The position numbers and the translations under genes are program-made. From JAHDCJ01 sp039028895 (GTDB lineage: Bacteria; Bacteroidota; Bacteroidia; Chitinophagales; Saprospiraceae): a DNA stretch of 64,000 nt. Every line of letters begins with the position of its first letter. Within the stretch, counting starts at the first letter, position 1. Location: assembly GCA_039028895.1 (NCBI GenBank), contig JBCCHF010000004.1, positions 172,444 through 236,443 of the forward strand, read 5' to 3'. The notes beneath the pieces were generated by a model. The model worked only from the letters and a program-made list of their open reading frames with translations. It ran no database searches and was not told the DNA's origin. Shown one piece after another: positions 43,205 through 53,377 of the stretch.

Positions 43205-43289
43205 TCATCTTATGCGATGTAAATCCTGATGCGTGAGCATTTGTAAAAGGCTTTCATTCAAAATTATCCCGTAAAACAATTCTTCAGTC

Positions 43290-46200
43290 ATGAAAAAGCA
43301 TACTTTAAAAGCGTTTGCCGTATTGGCACTAACGTGCATCTTTCTAGTTATCTGGAAAACAGGTATACTGTTACCAGAACAACCAAACCAAAGGCTCGAA
43401 ATGATCGAATTCGAATCAGAAGAGCACAAAGCAGCCTTACAAGAAGCACGTGCCGCGTATGATTTCAAATTATTGCGTAATCCATTGACCAACACTATTC
43501 CTAAAGAGGATGTCAATCAGGCATTCAAAGTCGCCAAAAAAGTACCTGAGCTTGATCTCAATAAAGGTGTAACCAATGGTCAGAAGACACTCCCTACAAT
43601 TGGAGTTGATGAAAGAGGGCCCAGTAATTTTGGCGGAAGAACAAGAGCATTTGCCTTTGATTCACGCAATCAGCAAATTATCGTTGCTGGAGGGGTTTCA
43701 GGTGGTATCTTTCGCTCGGTCGATGGTGGTAATAACTGGACTGACGTAACACCTGCTGGCGAAATTCACAACGTAACTTCGATTGTACAGGACCAGGATG
43801 ATGAAGATATCTGGTATGCAGCAAGTGGTGAGCAGATTGGGAACAGTGCCAGTGGTTCCGGTGCCCCATATTTTGGCAATGGTATTTGGAAATCTATCGA
43901 TAACGGTATAACCTGGACGATTTTACCTGCTACTTCAGGTACACTTGAGGGTTTTGACTCCTTCTTTGATTTTAACCACAGGATCATTGTTGATCCTACT
44001 AATGGTGATGTCTATGTTGGCAACACTGCCGGGGTCATGCGTTCGACAGATGGTGGCGTGAACTGGTCAATTGTTCTTTTAGCAACAAATAATGGTTTTA
44101 CCGGAACAATAACCGAGGTCATTCTCACTCCTTCCGGCACGTTCTATGCTGCTATCAGTGGTGAAGGAATTTTCCGCTCAACAAACGGTACAGCCTGGAC
44201 GCAAATTGCTTCTGGTGCTGACCTGGTAGCTCCGGGTAATGGCTTTGGTCGAATTGTCTTGGCATATGCACCAAGCGACGATGATATCATTTATGCCTTT
44301 TATGTGGGCTCCAACTTTACTTGTGGGGGAGAATCTTCAAATGTTTACCTCAGAAGATGGGATGATGGAACTTCCTCATTTACCGGAAATTGGGATAACG
44401 ATATTAGTGTTTGTGCTGATGCAAATCTCCGCCTTGAACCACAGGGGGGATACAATCTTGCCATTGCTGTAAGGCCAAATAATGTTAATGAGGTCTTTAT
44501 TGGCGGTGAAAGACTTTACCGATTTACCATTACAAGCAGCTCTACGGGCACTTATGTCTTCGCCGCTGGAGACCAGGGTAATCCTACAGCTACCAGTATG
44601 CACGTTGACAATCACTTGCTGGTCTTTACGACAAATGATAGCCTGTGGGCCGGCACCGATGGAGGATTAAGAGTTGCTGACGTTTCGATAGCCCCGGTTG
44701 CACATTCCTTTGATGTCCAGGGTCATACTAACGGTGGATTTTCATGGGCAAATAAAAATTCAGGGTTTATTACATACCAATTTTATCGTGGTGATATTAC
44801 ACCAGATGCCTCCAGTACAATGGTCGGTGGGGGTGCACAAGACAACGCCAATAACCTAATCCCAGGGCCGGGAGCTGCGAGTTTTGCTACTGAATTGGGC
44901 GGCGGTGATGGTGTTCAATTCGCTATTATCAGCGGTACCAGTGTATCAGATTTCAATACTTTAAACGGCACACAATTCGGAAGTATTGTCAGGCGAACAA
45001 GCGCACCATTTGCAACATTGATAACGCCTTTTGACCCATTGAACCCAGGTGCCACATGGCAAGGGTTTGATACCTTTTTCCTTTTGGATGCTGATAATAC
45101 AGACCATTGGTATTATCCGATAATCGGGACCAGCCCTCTCGGAGTTGGCATATTCAGAACCCGTTTTGCTTCTACAATGACATTTGCAACGTCTGAGCTT
45201 ACTGGTGACCCAACAACAGGATTTGAAAACATGACTTTTATGAATATCCCCGGAGGCTCCGGTGATATTTCGGCATTAGGCGTTTCCCGGAATGCAGCAT
45301 ACAACGACCAGGCTTACACGGCTTCAGATGTCAATCGTAAACTATACATCGGCACTGATGCCGGCAGAGTATTTCGCTTGGCTGATCCGGCATTTGGCAG
45401 TAATGCTGTAGTTGAAATTACCCCAGGCGGACTAACAGGGAATGTTTCTGACATTGCTGTAAATCCCTATGATGATAATGAAATATTGATTACAGTCTCT
45501 AATTATGGGGTTTCTAGTGTCTGGCACACCTTTGATGCCTCAGTAGGCAGTCCAACCTATACCGAAGTAGAAGGACCAGACGATAGCGCAGTGGAACTTG
45601 CTTCAGTTCGTGCTGGTATGATCACAATTGCCGGATCAAAAACCCTTTACATCGTTGGTACATCGACCGGTCTTTATGGCACTACAGAACTTACAGGAGC
45701 CACAACAACCTGGGAGCGCATTGGAACCAATGAGGTCGCTTTTGCCAATTGTGTGGATATGAGATTAAGAACAGCAGATAACAAGGTGGCTGTTGCTACT
45801 CACGGTAATGGCATGTTTGTATTAAACATCCCATGTGCTTCAATGACAGCCCCACTGTCTACCATTGACTTGGCCGTTACCGATACTCAATGCCCGATTA
45901 CCTTTTATGCCAATTCGGACTGCAGCGGTCTCATCGCCAAGGTCGAAGCGACTGGTGGCAGCCCAATTGACGGATCAGTTGATGCAGAAGTCTGGATAGA
46001 CCCAACTGTACAAACAGCAAGTGCCGAAGGCGGGTTTAACGATGTCCCCTATGTTCAACGTCATTTTGAAATAACACCGACTGCTAACCCAACTACAGCA
46101 ACTGGTCGTGTGACTTTATTTGTAACACAGGCAGAATTTAATGCATTTAACAGTCATCCCAATAGCACACTCAACCTGCCAACAAATTCAGGAGATGCAA

Positions 46201-46973
46201 GTGGGATAGCCAATCTGCGGGTCACCAAACGTGATGGGTCATCGACTGATGGTTCGGGTTCAGTTGAATCGTTTAATGATGCTACACCTACCTTAATAGA
46301 TCCTGCTAATGGTGATATCGTGTTCAATAATGATAAAATGCGTTGGGAGATTACTTTCGACGTTACCGGCTTTAGCGGCTTTTTTGTGCATACACAAAAT
46401 AATGCCTTGATCCCTCCTCCTCTATTGCCGATAGAACTTTCAGCGTTCGAAGCAAAAGTTGTGGACAAGAATGATGTTGCGCTGACATGGGAAACACAAA
46501 CTGAAGTAAACAATACCGGATTTGAGATCCAACGGTCATCAGACGGTATTGAGTTTGAAAAGATTGGTTTCGTTATAAGCCAGGGTAATACTTTCGAGAC
46601 TCAATCTTACAATTTCCTTGATCAGGATGTAAGGCCAGATACCTGGTACTACAGGCTGAAACAGATTGATCTTGATGATAATTTTAGTTTTTCTGAAGTT
46701 CGCGTAGTCACGATTGAAATGGGTGTTAAAATCGTACACAAATATTACCCCAACCCGGTAAGTGATATAATGACCATTGAATTTTCTGAAAAAGGCAATG
46801 AAAGTATAACGGTTGAGATACTCAATGTTATGGGCAGACAGATCACTTCATTCCAGGTTAGACAAGATGTGGAAAGCTATAATGTCAATAACTGGAATCT
46901 GCAACCGGGTGTCTACTTCCTGAGAATTTCATTGGGTGATGAAAGTGAAGTGCTCAGTTTTGTAAAAATCTAG
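43290..46973 (+). CDS. T9SS-secreted BNR/sortilin-like propeller protein
   Basis: A 1227-residue exported protein with a hydrophobic N-terminal segment (residues 7-30). From about 105 to 860 it carries repeated propeller-type motifs such as GGIFRSVDGGNNWTDV, IWKSIDNGITWT, VMRSTDGGVNWS and IFRSTNGTAWTQI (Asp-box/BNR). Near 1050-1140 there is a segment LPIELSAFEAKVVDKNDV then TGFEIQRSSDGIEFEKIG, common before T9SS tails. The last 80 residues (YYPNPVSDIMTIEF ... LQPGVYFLRI) form a type A sorting domain. Ligand or enzymatic activity is unknown. Confidence 0.88.
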   Translation: MKKHTLKAFAVLALTCIFLVIWKTGILLPEQPNQRLEMIEFESEEHKAALQEARAAYDFKLLRNPLTNTIPKEDVNQAFKVAKKVPELDLNKGVTNGQKTLPTIGVDERGPSNFGGRTRAFAFDSRNQQIIVAGGVSGGIFRSVDGGNNWTDVTPAGEIHNVTSIVQDQDDEDIWYAASGEQIGNSASGSGAPYFGNGIWKSIDNGITWTILPATSGTLEGFDSFFDFNHRIIVDPTNGDVYVGNTAGVMRSTDGGVNWSIVLLATNNGFTGTITEVILTPSGTFYAAISGEGIFRSTNGTAWTQIASGADLVAPGNGFGRIVLAYAPSDDDIIYAFYVGSNFTCGGESSNVYLRRWDDGTSSFTGNWDNDISVCADANLRLEPQGGYNLAIAVRPNNVNEVFIGGERLYRFTITSSSTGTYVFAAGDQGNPTATSMHVDNHLLVFTTNDSLWAGTDGGLRVADVSIAPVAHSFDVQGHTNGGFSWANKNSGFITYQFYRGDITPDASSTMVGGGAQDNANNLIPGPGAASFATELGGGDGVQFAIISGTSVSDFNTLNGTQFGSIVRRTSAPFATLITPFDPLNPGATWQGFDTFFLLDADNTDHWYYPIIGTSPLGVGIFRTRFASTMTFATSELTGDPTTGFENMTFMNIPGGSGDISALGVSRNAAYNDQAYTASDVNRKLYIGTDAGRVFRLADPAFGSNAVVEITPGGLTGNVSDIAVNPYDDNEILITVSNYGVSSVWHTFDASVGSPTYTEVEGPDDSAVELASVRAGMITIAGSKTLYIVGTSTGLYGTTELTGATTTWERIGTNEVAFANCVDMRLRTADNKVAVATHGNGMFVLNIPCASMTAPLSTIDLAVTDTQCPITFYANSDCSGLIAKVEATGGSPIDGSVDAEVWIDPTVQTASAEGGFNDVPYVQRHFEITPTANPTTATGRVTLFVTQAEFNAFNSHPNSTLNLPTNSGDASGIANLRVTKRDGSSTDGSGSVESFNDATPTLIDPANGDIVFNNDKMRWEITFDVTGFSGFFVHTQNNALIPPPLLPIELSAFEAKVVDKNDVALTWETQTEVNNTGFEIQRSSDGIEFEKIGFVISQGNTFETQSYNFLDQDVRPDTWYYRLKQIDLDDNFSFSEVRVVTIEMGVKIVHKYYPNPVSDIMTIEFSEKGNESITVEILNVMGRQITSFQVRQDVESYNVNNWNLQPGVYFLRISLGDESEVLSFVKI

Positions 46974-46980
46974 TTTTGAT

Positions 46981-47015
46981 AAACGCAGGGTCCATTTCAA
47001 GAGACCCTGCGTTTT
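46981..47015 (+). terminator. Intrinsic terminator after the T9SS protein gene
   Basis: AAACGCAGGGTC (46981-46992) and GACCCTGCGTTT (47003-47014) pair perfectly over 12 bp with a 10-nt loop, ending in TTTTG. It lies 8 bp after the stop. Confidence 0.88.
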
Positions 47016-47131
47016 GTACATTTAAGGTTACGTTAAAAACCTAGAGACTGATTAGTGAGCTCTGTTGTATTTTGTATTTTGATAATAGATCTCACCTGGT
47101 TTCATCTTTCCCTCAACTCAAAACACAGATT

Positions 47132-47737
47132 ATGAAAAAATTAGCCGCTCTATTGTTGCTATCCTTTCTCTCTTCAGCAATTTTCGCCCAGATACGATAT
47201 CTGACTATCGAGCCCAATCATTCTACTATTGGTTTCGAAGTACCGATAGCCAACGGTGCAACCAAAGTAACCGGGAAATTTACAGAACACGATCTTCAAT
47301 TAACTTACAAGAATCAGGATTGGACACAGTCTTCATTTGATTTTACCATCAGGGTGCATAGTCTGACAACCAGTATTCCTGATCGTGACCGACATCTGAT
47401 GTCAGCGGATTTCTTTGATGCTGAGCAGTTTCCTATCATTACTTTTGTCTCGAAGAGGATAGAAAAAACGGGAAACAACGCTTACACAGCTTTTGGTGAC
47501 TTCACAATGCGTGGAATTACTAACCTGATGGAAATCCCATTCACTATTACCTACGAAGAAAACAATACTATTGGAATCCATATAGAGACTGCTGTCAACA
47601 GGATTACAAATAATGTGGGAGTCGATTTCAAACATACCAGCATTGAAAATTTTATTAGTGCAGACATCCTTGTCAGGATTGATTTTTGGACAAAAAGAGA
47701 TAAACGCAAAGGGCCTAAAGGTATTCCAAAGGAATAG
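47132..47737 (+). CDS. YceI-like periplasmic protein
   Basis: A 201-residue protein with a Sec signal ending SSAIFAQ (about residue 20). The lipocalin-like YceI fold is shown by LTIEPNHSTIGFEVPI, VTGKFTEHDLQLTY, RDRHLMSADFFDAEQFPIITF and FTMRGITNLMEIPFTI. YceI proteins bind isoprenoid-type lipids. The start at 47132 removes 20 residues that would precede the signal peptide. It ends with a basic tail KRDKRKGPKG. Confidence 0.9.
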   Translation: MKKLAALLLLSFLSSAIFAQIRYLTIEPNHSTIGFEVPIANGATKVTGKFTEHDLQLTYKNQDWTQSSFDFTIRVHSLTTSIPDRDRHLMSADFFDAEQFPIITFVSKRIEKTGNNAYTAFGDFTMRGITNLMEIPFTITYEENNTIGIHIETAVNRITNNVGVDFKHTSIENFISADILVRIDFWTKRDKRKGPKGIPKE

Positions 47738-47955
47738 GTGATTTTTTTGCGAAAGCGAACTAATTTGAAGCCCGAGGAGTTTGCCACCTCAACCCTAATC
47801 CTTCTCCTCCGGGAAAAGGGAACTGATGTAAGTTCTTAAACTAATACGGGCGCAGGTAAAAATACCCTTTCACAATGGTGTTATGACAACCTCCATCATC
47901 CCGTAGAATGAGGAAACTTTTCACCCCTGTCGTCCCCGCCTTTAGGGGAGGTAGA
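47738..47955. other. Gap between convergent genes, no gene seen
   Basis: The gap of 218 bp separates the YceI (plus) and TonB-receptor (minus) genes. It is richer in C and G runs than its surroundings and contains CCCC-GCCTTTA-GGGG near 47935-47949, which could form a short hairpin. No ORF or clear T-run terminator is visible. Confidence 0.4.
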
Positions 47956-50850
47956 TCACTTTGGCTTGTTAAATCCCTCGTAAGTCAGACTGATATAAAA
48001 AATACTTCCCTGGACAGCCGTACCAAGCACCTGGCGGTATTCTCCATGGAATAAATTGGTGCCTCCAAGTTTGAAGGTAGTATTGATCTGAGGAATATGA
48101 TAGTTCACCTGCATATCGAGATCCAGGATTGGATCAACAACCGCAGTTGCTAAACGATCTTTCCAAATATAGCGATCAGTCCATTTGATATTGGTCATAA
48201 ATCCGAAATTGGATTTTCCGATGCCATGACTCCCAAAGAAAAAGCCAATTTTATGTTTTGGGGCATTCAACGCCGGTAAGTTTTCAGTATTAAAATCAAC
48301 ATCACCCAACTGGTCAAGGAAAGAGTAATGTGCGCCAAGGAGAAAAGAATGCTTGAAAGCATATTCGAAGCCAATCCCTAATCCCTGGGTTTTAATCACC
48401 TCCGCAGCATTAGCAACTACCTGGAGGTTAACCGTCCGGCCTTCAATTACATCGTATCCTCCTGAATATTCAGTTAGATCCGTAACATCTCCTTTCACAG
48501 CATGAACCAGCCTGGAGAAGAACAAAAGATCAGAATACCGACTGCGGAAATAGTGTAGATCGATTAACAACTTTTCAAAAACCAGTCCTTTGTATCCTAT
48601 TTCCCAGGAGTTGATCTGCTCTGGTTTCAGAAACTCAATTTCGGATGGTTCTAACAAATGAACATTCTCCACTAAAGCCTGCTCTGCGGTTAAGCCAGTT
48701 TCGAGGCTCTGAGAATACCCATTCAGGAATGTGACTACGGATACTGCTTCGTAGGAATTGTTATAAATATCAATTCCCTCGACTGTAGTCTCCACTTCAT
48801 TACCGTCGGTATCAATGACTGTTGTTTCAAAACTGTAATTGAGAATATTGTTTTCAGCACCACCAATAGATCTGTTTGCACCAAAATTCAAAGCAAGAAA
48901 TTGGCCAGGCGCATCGGGGTATCTGAACCCCGTTTGGAGGGAGGCTCTAATATTATGAGACCGCTTCTTGTCGAGAGAAAAAACTATGGAACCACGAGGA
49001 GAAAACTGACCTGCAAAGTTTTGATTTTTATCATATCGAATTGAGGCATTGAATTTGAGTCGTTTATTTGGAAATAAAAATTTTCCAAGCATTAAAAAGG
49101 CGCCATATTCACTTACGACAATCGGCTGATCAGCATCATTAAAAAGCGTACCCTCGGAATTAAGTTTGAATCGTCTCAGGTTTGCCCCCACCTGAATCTC
49201 TATTGGTTTGAAATGCGCTTTGAAATTATAAGTCCCCTCAAGGTGTAATAAGGAAGAACGGTCAATGAACTTGGCACCATTGTCAAGTCCTTCAACAGTA
49301 AAAATACTATCTCTTGTTTGCAAAAATCTTTCTGTACCTGGAATCAGACGGCCCTGGTCAGCGATTCCACGAGCAAAATCGTGGGCTTCAGTTGGCGTTG
49401 TCGCAGCAGTAACACCTATCCCCAGTAGCTTTTGCAAATATGACCTTGTATATTCGGTAAACCATTGTTGATCACTTTTCCATGCCCGGTTGATATTCCA
49501 GGCTCCGAACCCCATATCATAAGAATCACCGGCATTCTCCTGGGTAAAAGCACCCTTTATCGTAAAGTTGGCATTTTCAAGACCTAATACAAACTGCTGG
49601 AGGCTGAGGTTTTTGAACATGATCCGGTTAGCACCCTGGTGTGGAGCCTGACCAAGGCCAAAGCGGTAATCAGCTTTCAGAATTATATCATTCTTGATCT
49701 TGTAATATACACCTGCACCAAACTTATACGATTTAACAGATTGATCGCGAAGGTCGGATTCTTTATAACCTGTTCTTGCTACACGGATGGGCAGCAGATT
49801 GAGTGATAATCCGGTCATATCTTCGAGTACCCTGTCGACATCAATTGTAATTGCTATTTCATCACCATAGATATTCGCACCATTGAATGAAGGACTGTTC
49901 AATCCTCTAAGGCTTTCATTGATTGGATTTTGGTCGATATCAGTACTATCACTCGCCAGCCAGTCATTCCCCTGGAAGCCTGAGAAATTTAATTTTACAC
50001 CAAGTCGGTCCTCTGCACCAAAAGTACCTGCCAACCTTACTGCTAATTCTCCAAAAGGCTGTGAACCTCTTGCCGACTGGCTGGTAACACCAGTTTTCAA
50101 CCTGGCAGCAACACCTCTATACTTAAAAGGATCTTTTGATTGTATGGAAAGTAAACCACTAAAGGCATTGGGACCATATAAAGCAGAGGCTGTGCCAGGG
50201 ATCAGTTCAATCTTTTCGATATCAAGTTCTGAAATACTGACCATGTTCCCCAATGTGAAACTTAATCCGGGAGGAGCCTGGTCAACACCATCGACCATCT
50301 GGACAAACCGCGCATTAATAAACGTTGACAACCCTCTTGAGCTTAAGGACTGGTAGACCATACTATTGCGATTAAGGTAGACGCTTTTTAAGTTCGAAAT
50401 ATTACCATAAACATCGGGGCCGGGGCTGGCATTGATCATATTAAGCCCCATTTGTTCTACAGTAATCGGCGATTGAAGAGCTTTTTCGGGTTGGCGAGAA
50501 GGTGCAGAAACTACAACATCCCTGATAATATTAGGTCGGTTGACAATATATATTTTCAGGTCCAGTCCACTTTTGGAAATAATCAGTTCTTTATCCGCAT
50601 AATTTGTAGCAGAAACAATAAGTTCAAAAGGCGGTTTGGCGACAGCCGTTGACAACAAAAATCGACCTTTATCATCTGTAGTTACCCCAACATGTACATC
50701 TTTAATGTATACGGCAGCATAAGGAACAGGTTTTTTCGACTTTTCATCTATTATCGTCCCCTTAACAGTCGTTTTTTGAGCAAGGACAGGCTGAATAAAG
50801 AAAAACGCAAAGACAAAAGTCAATGCGGCAAAAATAAAGGTCAGACGCAT
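47956..50850 (-). CDS. TonB-dependent receptor with carboxypeptidase-regulatory-like N-domain
   Basis: A 964-residue outer-membrane protein. The signal peptide ends QPVLAQ (about residue 25). A CarboxypepD_reg-like domain follows (VKGTIIDEKSKKPVPYAAVYI to about 110). The plug domain spans about 125-240 (SSRGLSTFINARFVQMVDGVDQ, then IEKIELIPGTASALYGPNAFSG). The remainder is a 22-strand barrel ending LTYEGFNKPK. The substrate is unknown; no SusD partner is adjacent, which argues against a classical glycan pair. Confidence 0.92.
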   Translation of the reverse strand: MRLTFIFAALTFVFAFFFIQPVLAQKTTVKGTIIDEKSKKPVPYAAVYIKDVHVGVTTDDKGRFLLSTAVAKPPFELIVSATNYADKELIISKSGLDLKIYIVNRPNIIRDVVVSAPSRQPEKALQSPITVEQMGLNMINASPGPDVYGNISNLKSVYLNRNSMVYQSLSSRGLSTFINARFVQMVDGVDQAPPGLSFTLGNMVSISELDIEKIELIPGTASALYGPNAFSGLLSIQSKDPFKYRGVAARLKTGVTSQSARGSQPFGELAVRLAGTFGAEDRLGVKLNFSGFQGNDWLASDSTDIDQNPINESLRGLNSPSFNGANIYGDEIAITIDVDRVLEDMTGLSLNLLPIRVARTGYKESDLRDQSVKSYKFGAGVYYKIKNDIILKADYRFGLGQAPHQGANRIMFKNLSLQQFVLGLENANFTIKGAFTQENAGDSYDMGFGAWNINRAWKSDQQWFTEYTRSYLQKLLGIGVTAATTPTEAHDFARGIADQGRLIPGTERFLQTRDSIFTVEGLDNGAKFIDRSSLLHLEGTYNFKAHFKPIEIQVGANLRRFKLNSEGTLFNDADQPIVVSEYGAFLMLGKFLFPNKRLKFNASIRYDKNQNFAGQFSPRGSIVFSLDKKRSHNIRASLQTGFRYPDAPGQFLALNFGANRSIGGAENNILNYSFETTVIDTDGNEVETTVEGIDIYNNSYEAVSVVTFLNGYSQSLETGLTAEQALVENVHLLEPSEIEFLKPEQINSWEIGYKGLVFEKLLIDLHYFRSRYSDLLFFSRLVHAVKGDVTDLTEYSGGYDVIEGRTVNLQVVANAAEVIKTQGLGIGFEYAFKHSFLLGAHYSFLDQLGDVDFNTENLPALNAPKHKIGFFFGSHGIGKSNFGFMTNIKWTDRYIWKDRLATAVVDPILDLDMQVNYHIPQINTTFKLGGTNLFHGEYRQVLGTAVQGSIFYISLTYEGFNKPK

Positions 50851-50933
50851 GGGGCACTTATTTTAACAAATAGAAAAAAATAAAATTCAACAGTGCCCGC
50901 CTTAATAGCTAATGGAGAGGGTCAATTTTAGTG

Positions 50934-50973
50934 ACAGGGTACCAGACAATCTTGATTATGTCCGGCACCCTGT
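50934..50973 (-). terminator. Long hairpin between peroxidase and TonB-receptor genes
   Basis: A 15-bp stem (arms 50934-50948 and 50959-50973), perfect apart from two G-U pairs, with a 10-nt loop. It lies 48 bp after the stop of the peroxidase gene on the minus strand. No strong U-run follows, so it may terminate partially or stabilise the transcript. The rest of 50851-51020 shows no gene. Confidence 0.5.
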
Positions 50974-51020
50974 AGGAAAAGAATAAAATAGAAAAAATGG
51001 ATCAGGAGATGATCACTTGA

Positions 51021-52271
51021 TCAATTCATTAAAAACGGATTACTCCATATGGCATTCGTATAAACATCATTCCCCGTAAGGGTATTTAAAAATGCCGTAA
51101 TGGCTGCTCGTTCTTCGTTAGTCATCATCAATTGTTGTCCGTTATTACCTTCTCTCAGCCGATTATCCAGGTTTGGTACATTCTGGATTGAATTGTAATG
51201 TTCCAGAATGTCATCAATTGTTGCAAAAGTGCCTGTATGCATAGCAGGTCCATTTAGAAATCCATTTGGATTGATAAGGTCTCTCAGGCTTGGTGAACGG
51301 GTTATATTCACATCAGTGGCTCCAGGGTTGCCTGCTACTGCAATCACCCCGTTATTCCTCGAATTTGGCGTAATATCAAACTCCGGGGCACCGTGACAAC
51401 CCTGACAACCTAATCCACCGCCAATTCTAACTCCATTTTCGGCAAGCTGAGGTGCCTGGCTAAACAACTGCTTACCCTGGTTTTCCTGGTTGGTGAAATT
51501 TGGAAACGGGGTATTATTGTTATTTACCTGTGTTCTACCTGCATCATATCGGCTGTCAAATGACTGAATACTCCTGATAAATTGAGCAAGGGCATTCTGA
51601 ATTCGGCCTTCTGTTACTTCATTATCTCCGTAAACGAAGCTGAAGAGCTCCTGGTAGTAGTCTGTTGCTTCCAGGCGGTCTAACAAATCGGCGAATGACG
51701 GATCGCCATTGGTTCCGCTGAAGCCCATTTCTGCATGATCCTGGATTGGCAAAGTCGTTTGTTCTTCGAGAGAGTTAGCTCGTTCATCCCAGAAGAAATT
51801 ATCTTCCCTTGCAAAACGCGCATTGATCAGACGCATAGAATGCCTGCCGGTAATACCATTTGCACCTTGGCTCAATTGATCAGGATCAGAAAAGGCAAAC
51901 TGCTGTTGATGGCAGCTGGCACAAGAGGTACTAAAATCTGATGAGAGACTTTTATCATAAAACAAAACGCGGCCCAGGGTCGCCCCGGCATTTGTAATCT
52001 GGTTGCCTTCCGTATTATCGCGTGTAATATAGTTGGGTATTTGCTGGTTGGCGTAGTTATCGAGATTATTGATATCGATATTATTACCAAAGGTTCGTTC
52101 AATCGCTGTAGTACTGTTGTCTCCTGGGTTATCCGGGTCAACTGGTGTAACTGGTGTTACCGGGTCATCAGGAAGCTCGTTTGAGTCATCTTGACATGAA
52201 GTAAATAATACTGCAGTACAAATAAGACCCATTAGCAGGGTGGGGAGGGCTTTTGTTATAGGCATTAGCAT
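51021..52271 (-). CDS. Di-haem cytochrome c peroxidase (MauG/CCP family) lipoprotein
   Basis: A 416-residue exported peroxidase that would reduce hydrogen peroxide with electrons from cytochrome c. The lipobox cysteine is C26 (VLFTSC), followed by a Pro/Asp-rich linker. Haem-binding CASCH is at 117-121 and CQGCH at 289-293. RSPSLRDL and GPAMHTGTFATIDDILEHYN are typical of the second domain. The frame is open to 52433, but only a start near 52271 (or 52265) gives a signal peptide. Confidence 0.9.
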   Translation of the reverse strand: MLMPITKALPTLLMGLICTAVLFTSCQDDSNELPDDPVTPVTPVDPDNPGDNSTTAIERTFGNNIDINNLDNYANQQIPNYITRDNTEGNQITNAGATLGRVLFYDKSLSSDFSTSCASCHQQQFAFSDPDQLSQGANGITGRHSMRLINARFAREDNFFWDERANSLEEQTTLPIQDHAEMGFSGTNGDPSFADLLDRLEATDYYQELFSFVYGDNEVTEGRIQNALAQFIRSIQSFDSRYDAGRTQVNNNNTPFPNFTNQENQGKQLFSQAPQLAENGVRIGGGLGCQGCHGAPEFDITPNSRNNGVIAVAGNPGATDVNITRSPSLRDLINPNGFLNGPAMHTGTFATIDDILEHYNSIQNVPNLDNRLREGNNGQQLMMTNEERAAITAFLNTLTGNDVYTNAIWSNPFLMN

Positions 52272-52476
52272 TAAGTTTTTAAAGTTTTGGAATCTTATTT
52301 CCGCAGTTAGACGTTCAAAACTTTCAAAAACTTGTGTCGTGATATTCGCTTTTACCAAATCGTGACAAAACCTCATCCCTGCTAAAGTCAAATTGACACC
52401 AAAAATCAAGGCCTTTACCACATTATTTTCCATAGATCATTTTGATGAATTAGACTTGTAAAGCAAAAAGATAACT

Positions 52477-53373
52477 ATGAGTCTCGAAATCAAAAATCTT
52501 GAAAAAGCTTACAAGAACGGTGTTAAAGCACTGGATAAGGTAAGTCTGACCATCCCAAAAGGCATGTTCGGTTTATTGGGCCCGAATGGTGCGGGCAAGT
52601 CAACTTTAATGAGGACGGTAGCCACATTACAGAGTCCGGATAAAGGAGAAATATTTTTCGAAGGGATTGATGTGTTGAAAGACCCCATGAGCTTAAGGAG
52701 AATATTGGGCTACTTGCCGCAGGAATTCGGTGTATACCCGAAAGTATCAGGTGAACGACTCCTAAATTACTTTGCTAATTTGAAAGGTATTTCTTCAAAA
52801 AGTGATCGTTCAAAACTCATCGGTGAGATCCTGGAACTTACAAACTTAACTGAGGTAAGGAAAAAATATGTCAGTGGATATTCTGGAGGGATGAAGCAAA
52901 GGTTTGGCATAGCTCAATTACTTTTAAACAATCCCAAACTCATTATTGTAGACGAACCCACTGCCGGCCTTGATCCAGCTGAAAGAGTCCGATTTCTCAA
53001 TATCCTCAGGGAGATTGGCTCAAGGAATACAGTCATTTTTTCCACACATATCGTTGAAGACGTCAAAGACCTTTGTCACGAAGTGGCCATCATGAATGGG
53101 GGCAGGATACTGCATCGAAAGTCACCTGTCAATGCTGTGAACGCAATAGATGGACGGGTATGGACGACGTCAATAAAATCAGAGGATTTGGATTCAACTA
53201 AAGAAAAACATCAAATACTATCGTCAAGCTATAATCGGGATGACTCAATTAACATCAGGATATATTCCGAAAATCACCCCGGAGGAGAATTTATTCCAGC
53301 AAAACCACAGCTTGACGATGTCTATTTTTTGATTTTAAAAGAAGCCTCCGAAACACCAACCCTGACAATCTGA
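52477..53373 (+). CDS. ABC transporter ATP-binding protein
   Basis: A 298-residue ATPase. Walker A GPNGAGKST is at about 35-43, the Q-loop is in YLPQEFG, the signature reads YSGGMKQR, Walker B is LIIVDEPTAGLDP and the switch histidine is in FSTHIVED. The C-terminal 80 residues are an accessory domain. It is the first gene of a four-gene operon and pairs with the permease 4 bp downstream. Confidence 0.93.
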   Translation: MSLEIKNLEKAYKNGVKALDKVSLTIPKGMFGLLGPNGAGKSTLMRTVATLQSPDKGEIFFEGIDVLKDPMSLRRILGYLPQEFGVYPKVSGERLLNYFANLKGISSKSDRSKLIGEILELTNLTEVRKKYVSGYSGGMKQRFGIAQLLLNNPKLIIVDEPTAGLDPAERVRFLNILREIGSRNTVIFSTHIVEDVKDLCHEVAIMNGGRILHRKSPVNAVNAIDGRVWTTSIKSEDLDSTKEKHQILSSSYNRDDSINIRIYSENHPGGEFIPAKPQLDDVYFLILKEASETPTLTI

Positions 53374-53377
53374 AACC

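Noticed and set aside
47956..50850. SusC-type receptor of a polysaccharide utilisation locus.
   Set aside because: No SusD-like gene, glycoside hydrolase or SusR/ECF regulator is adjacent; a general TonB-dependent receptor fits better.
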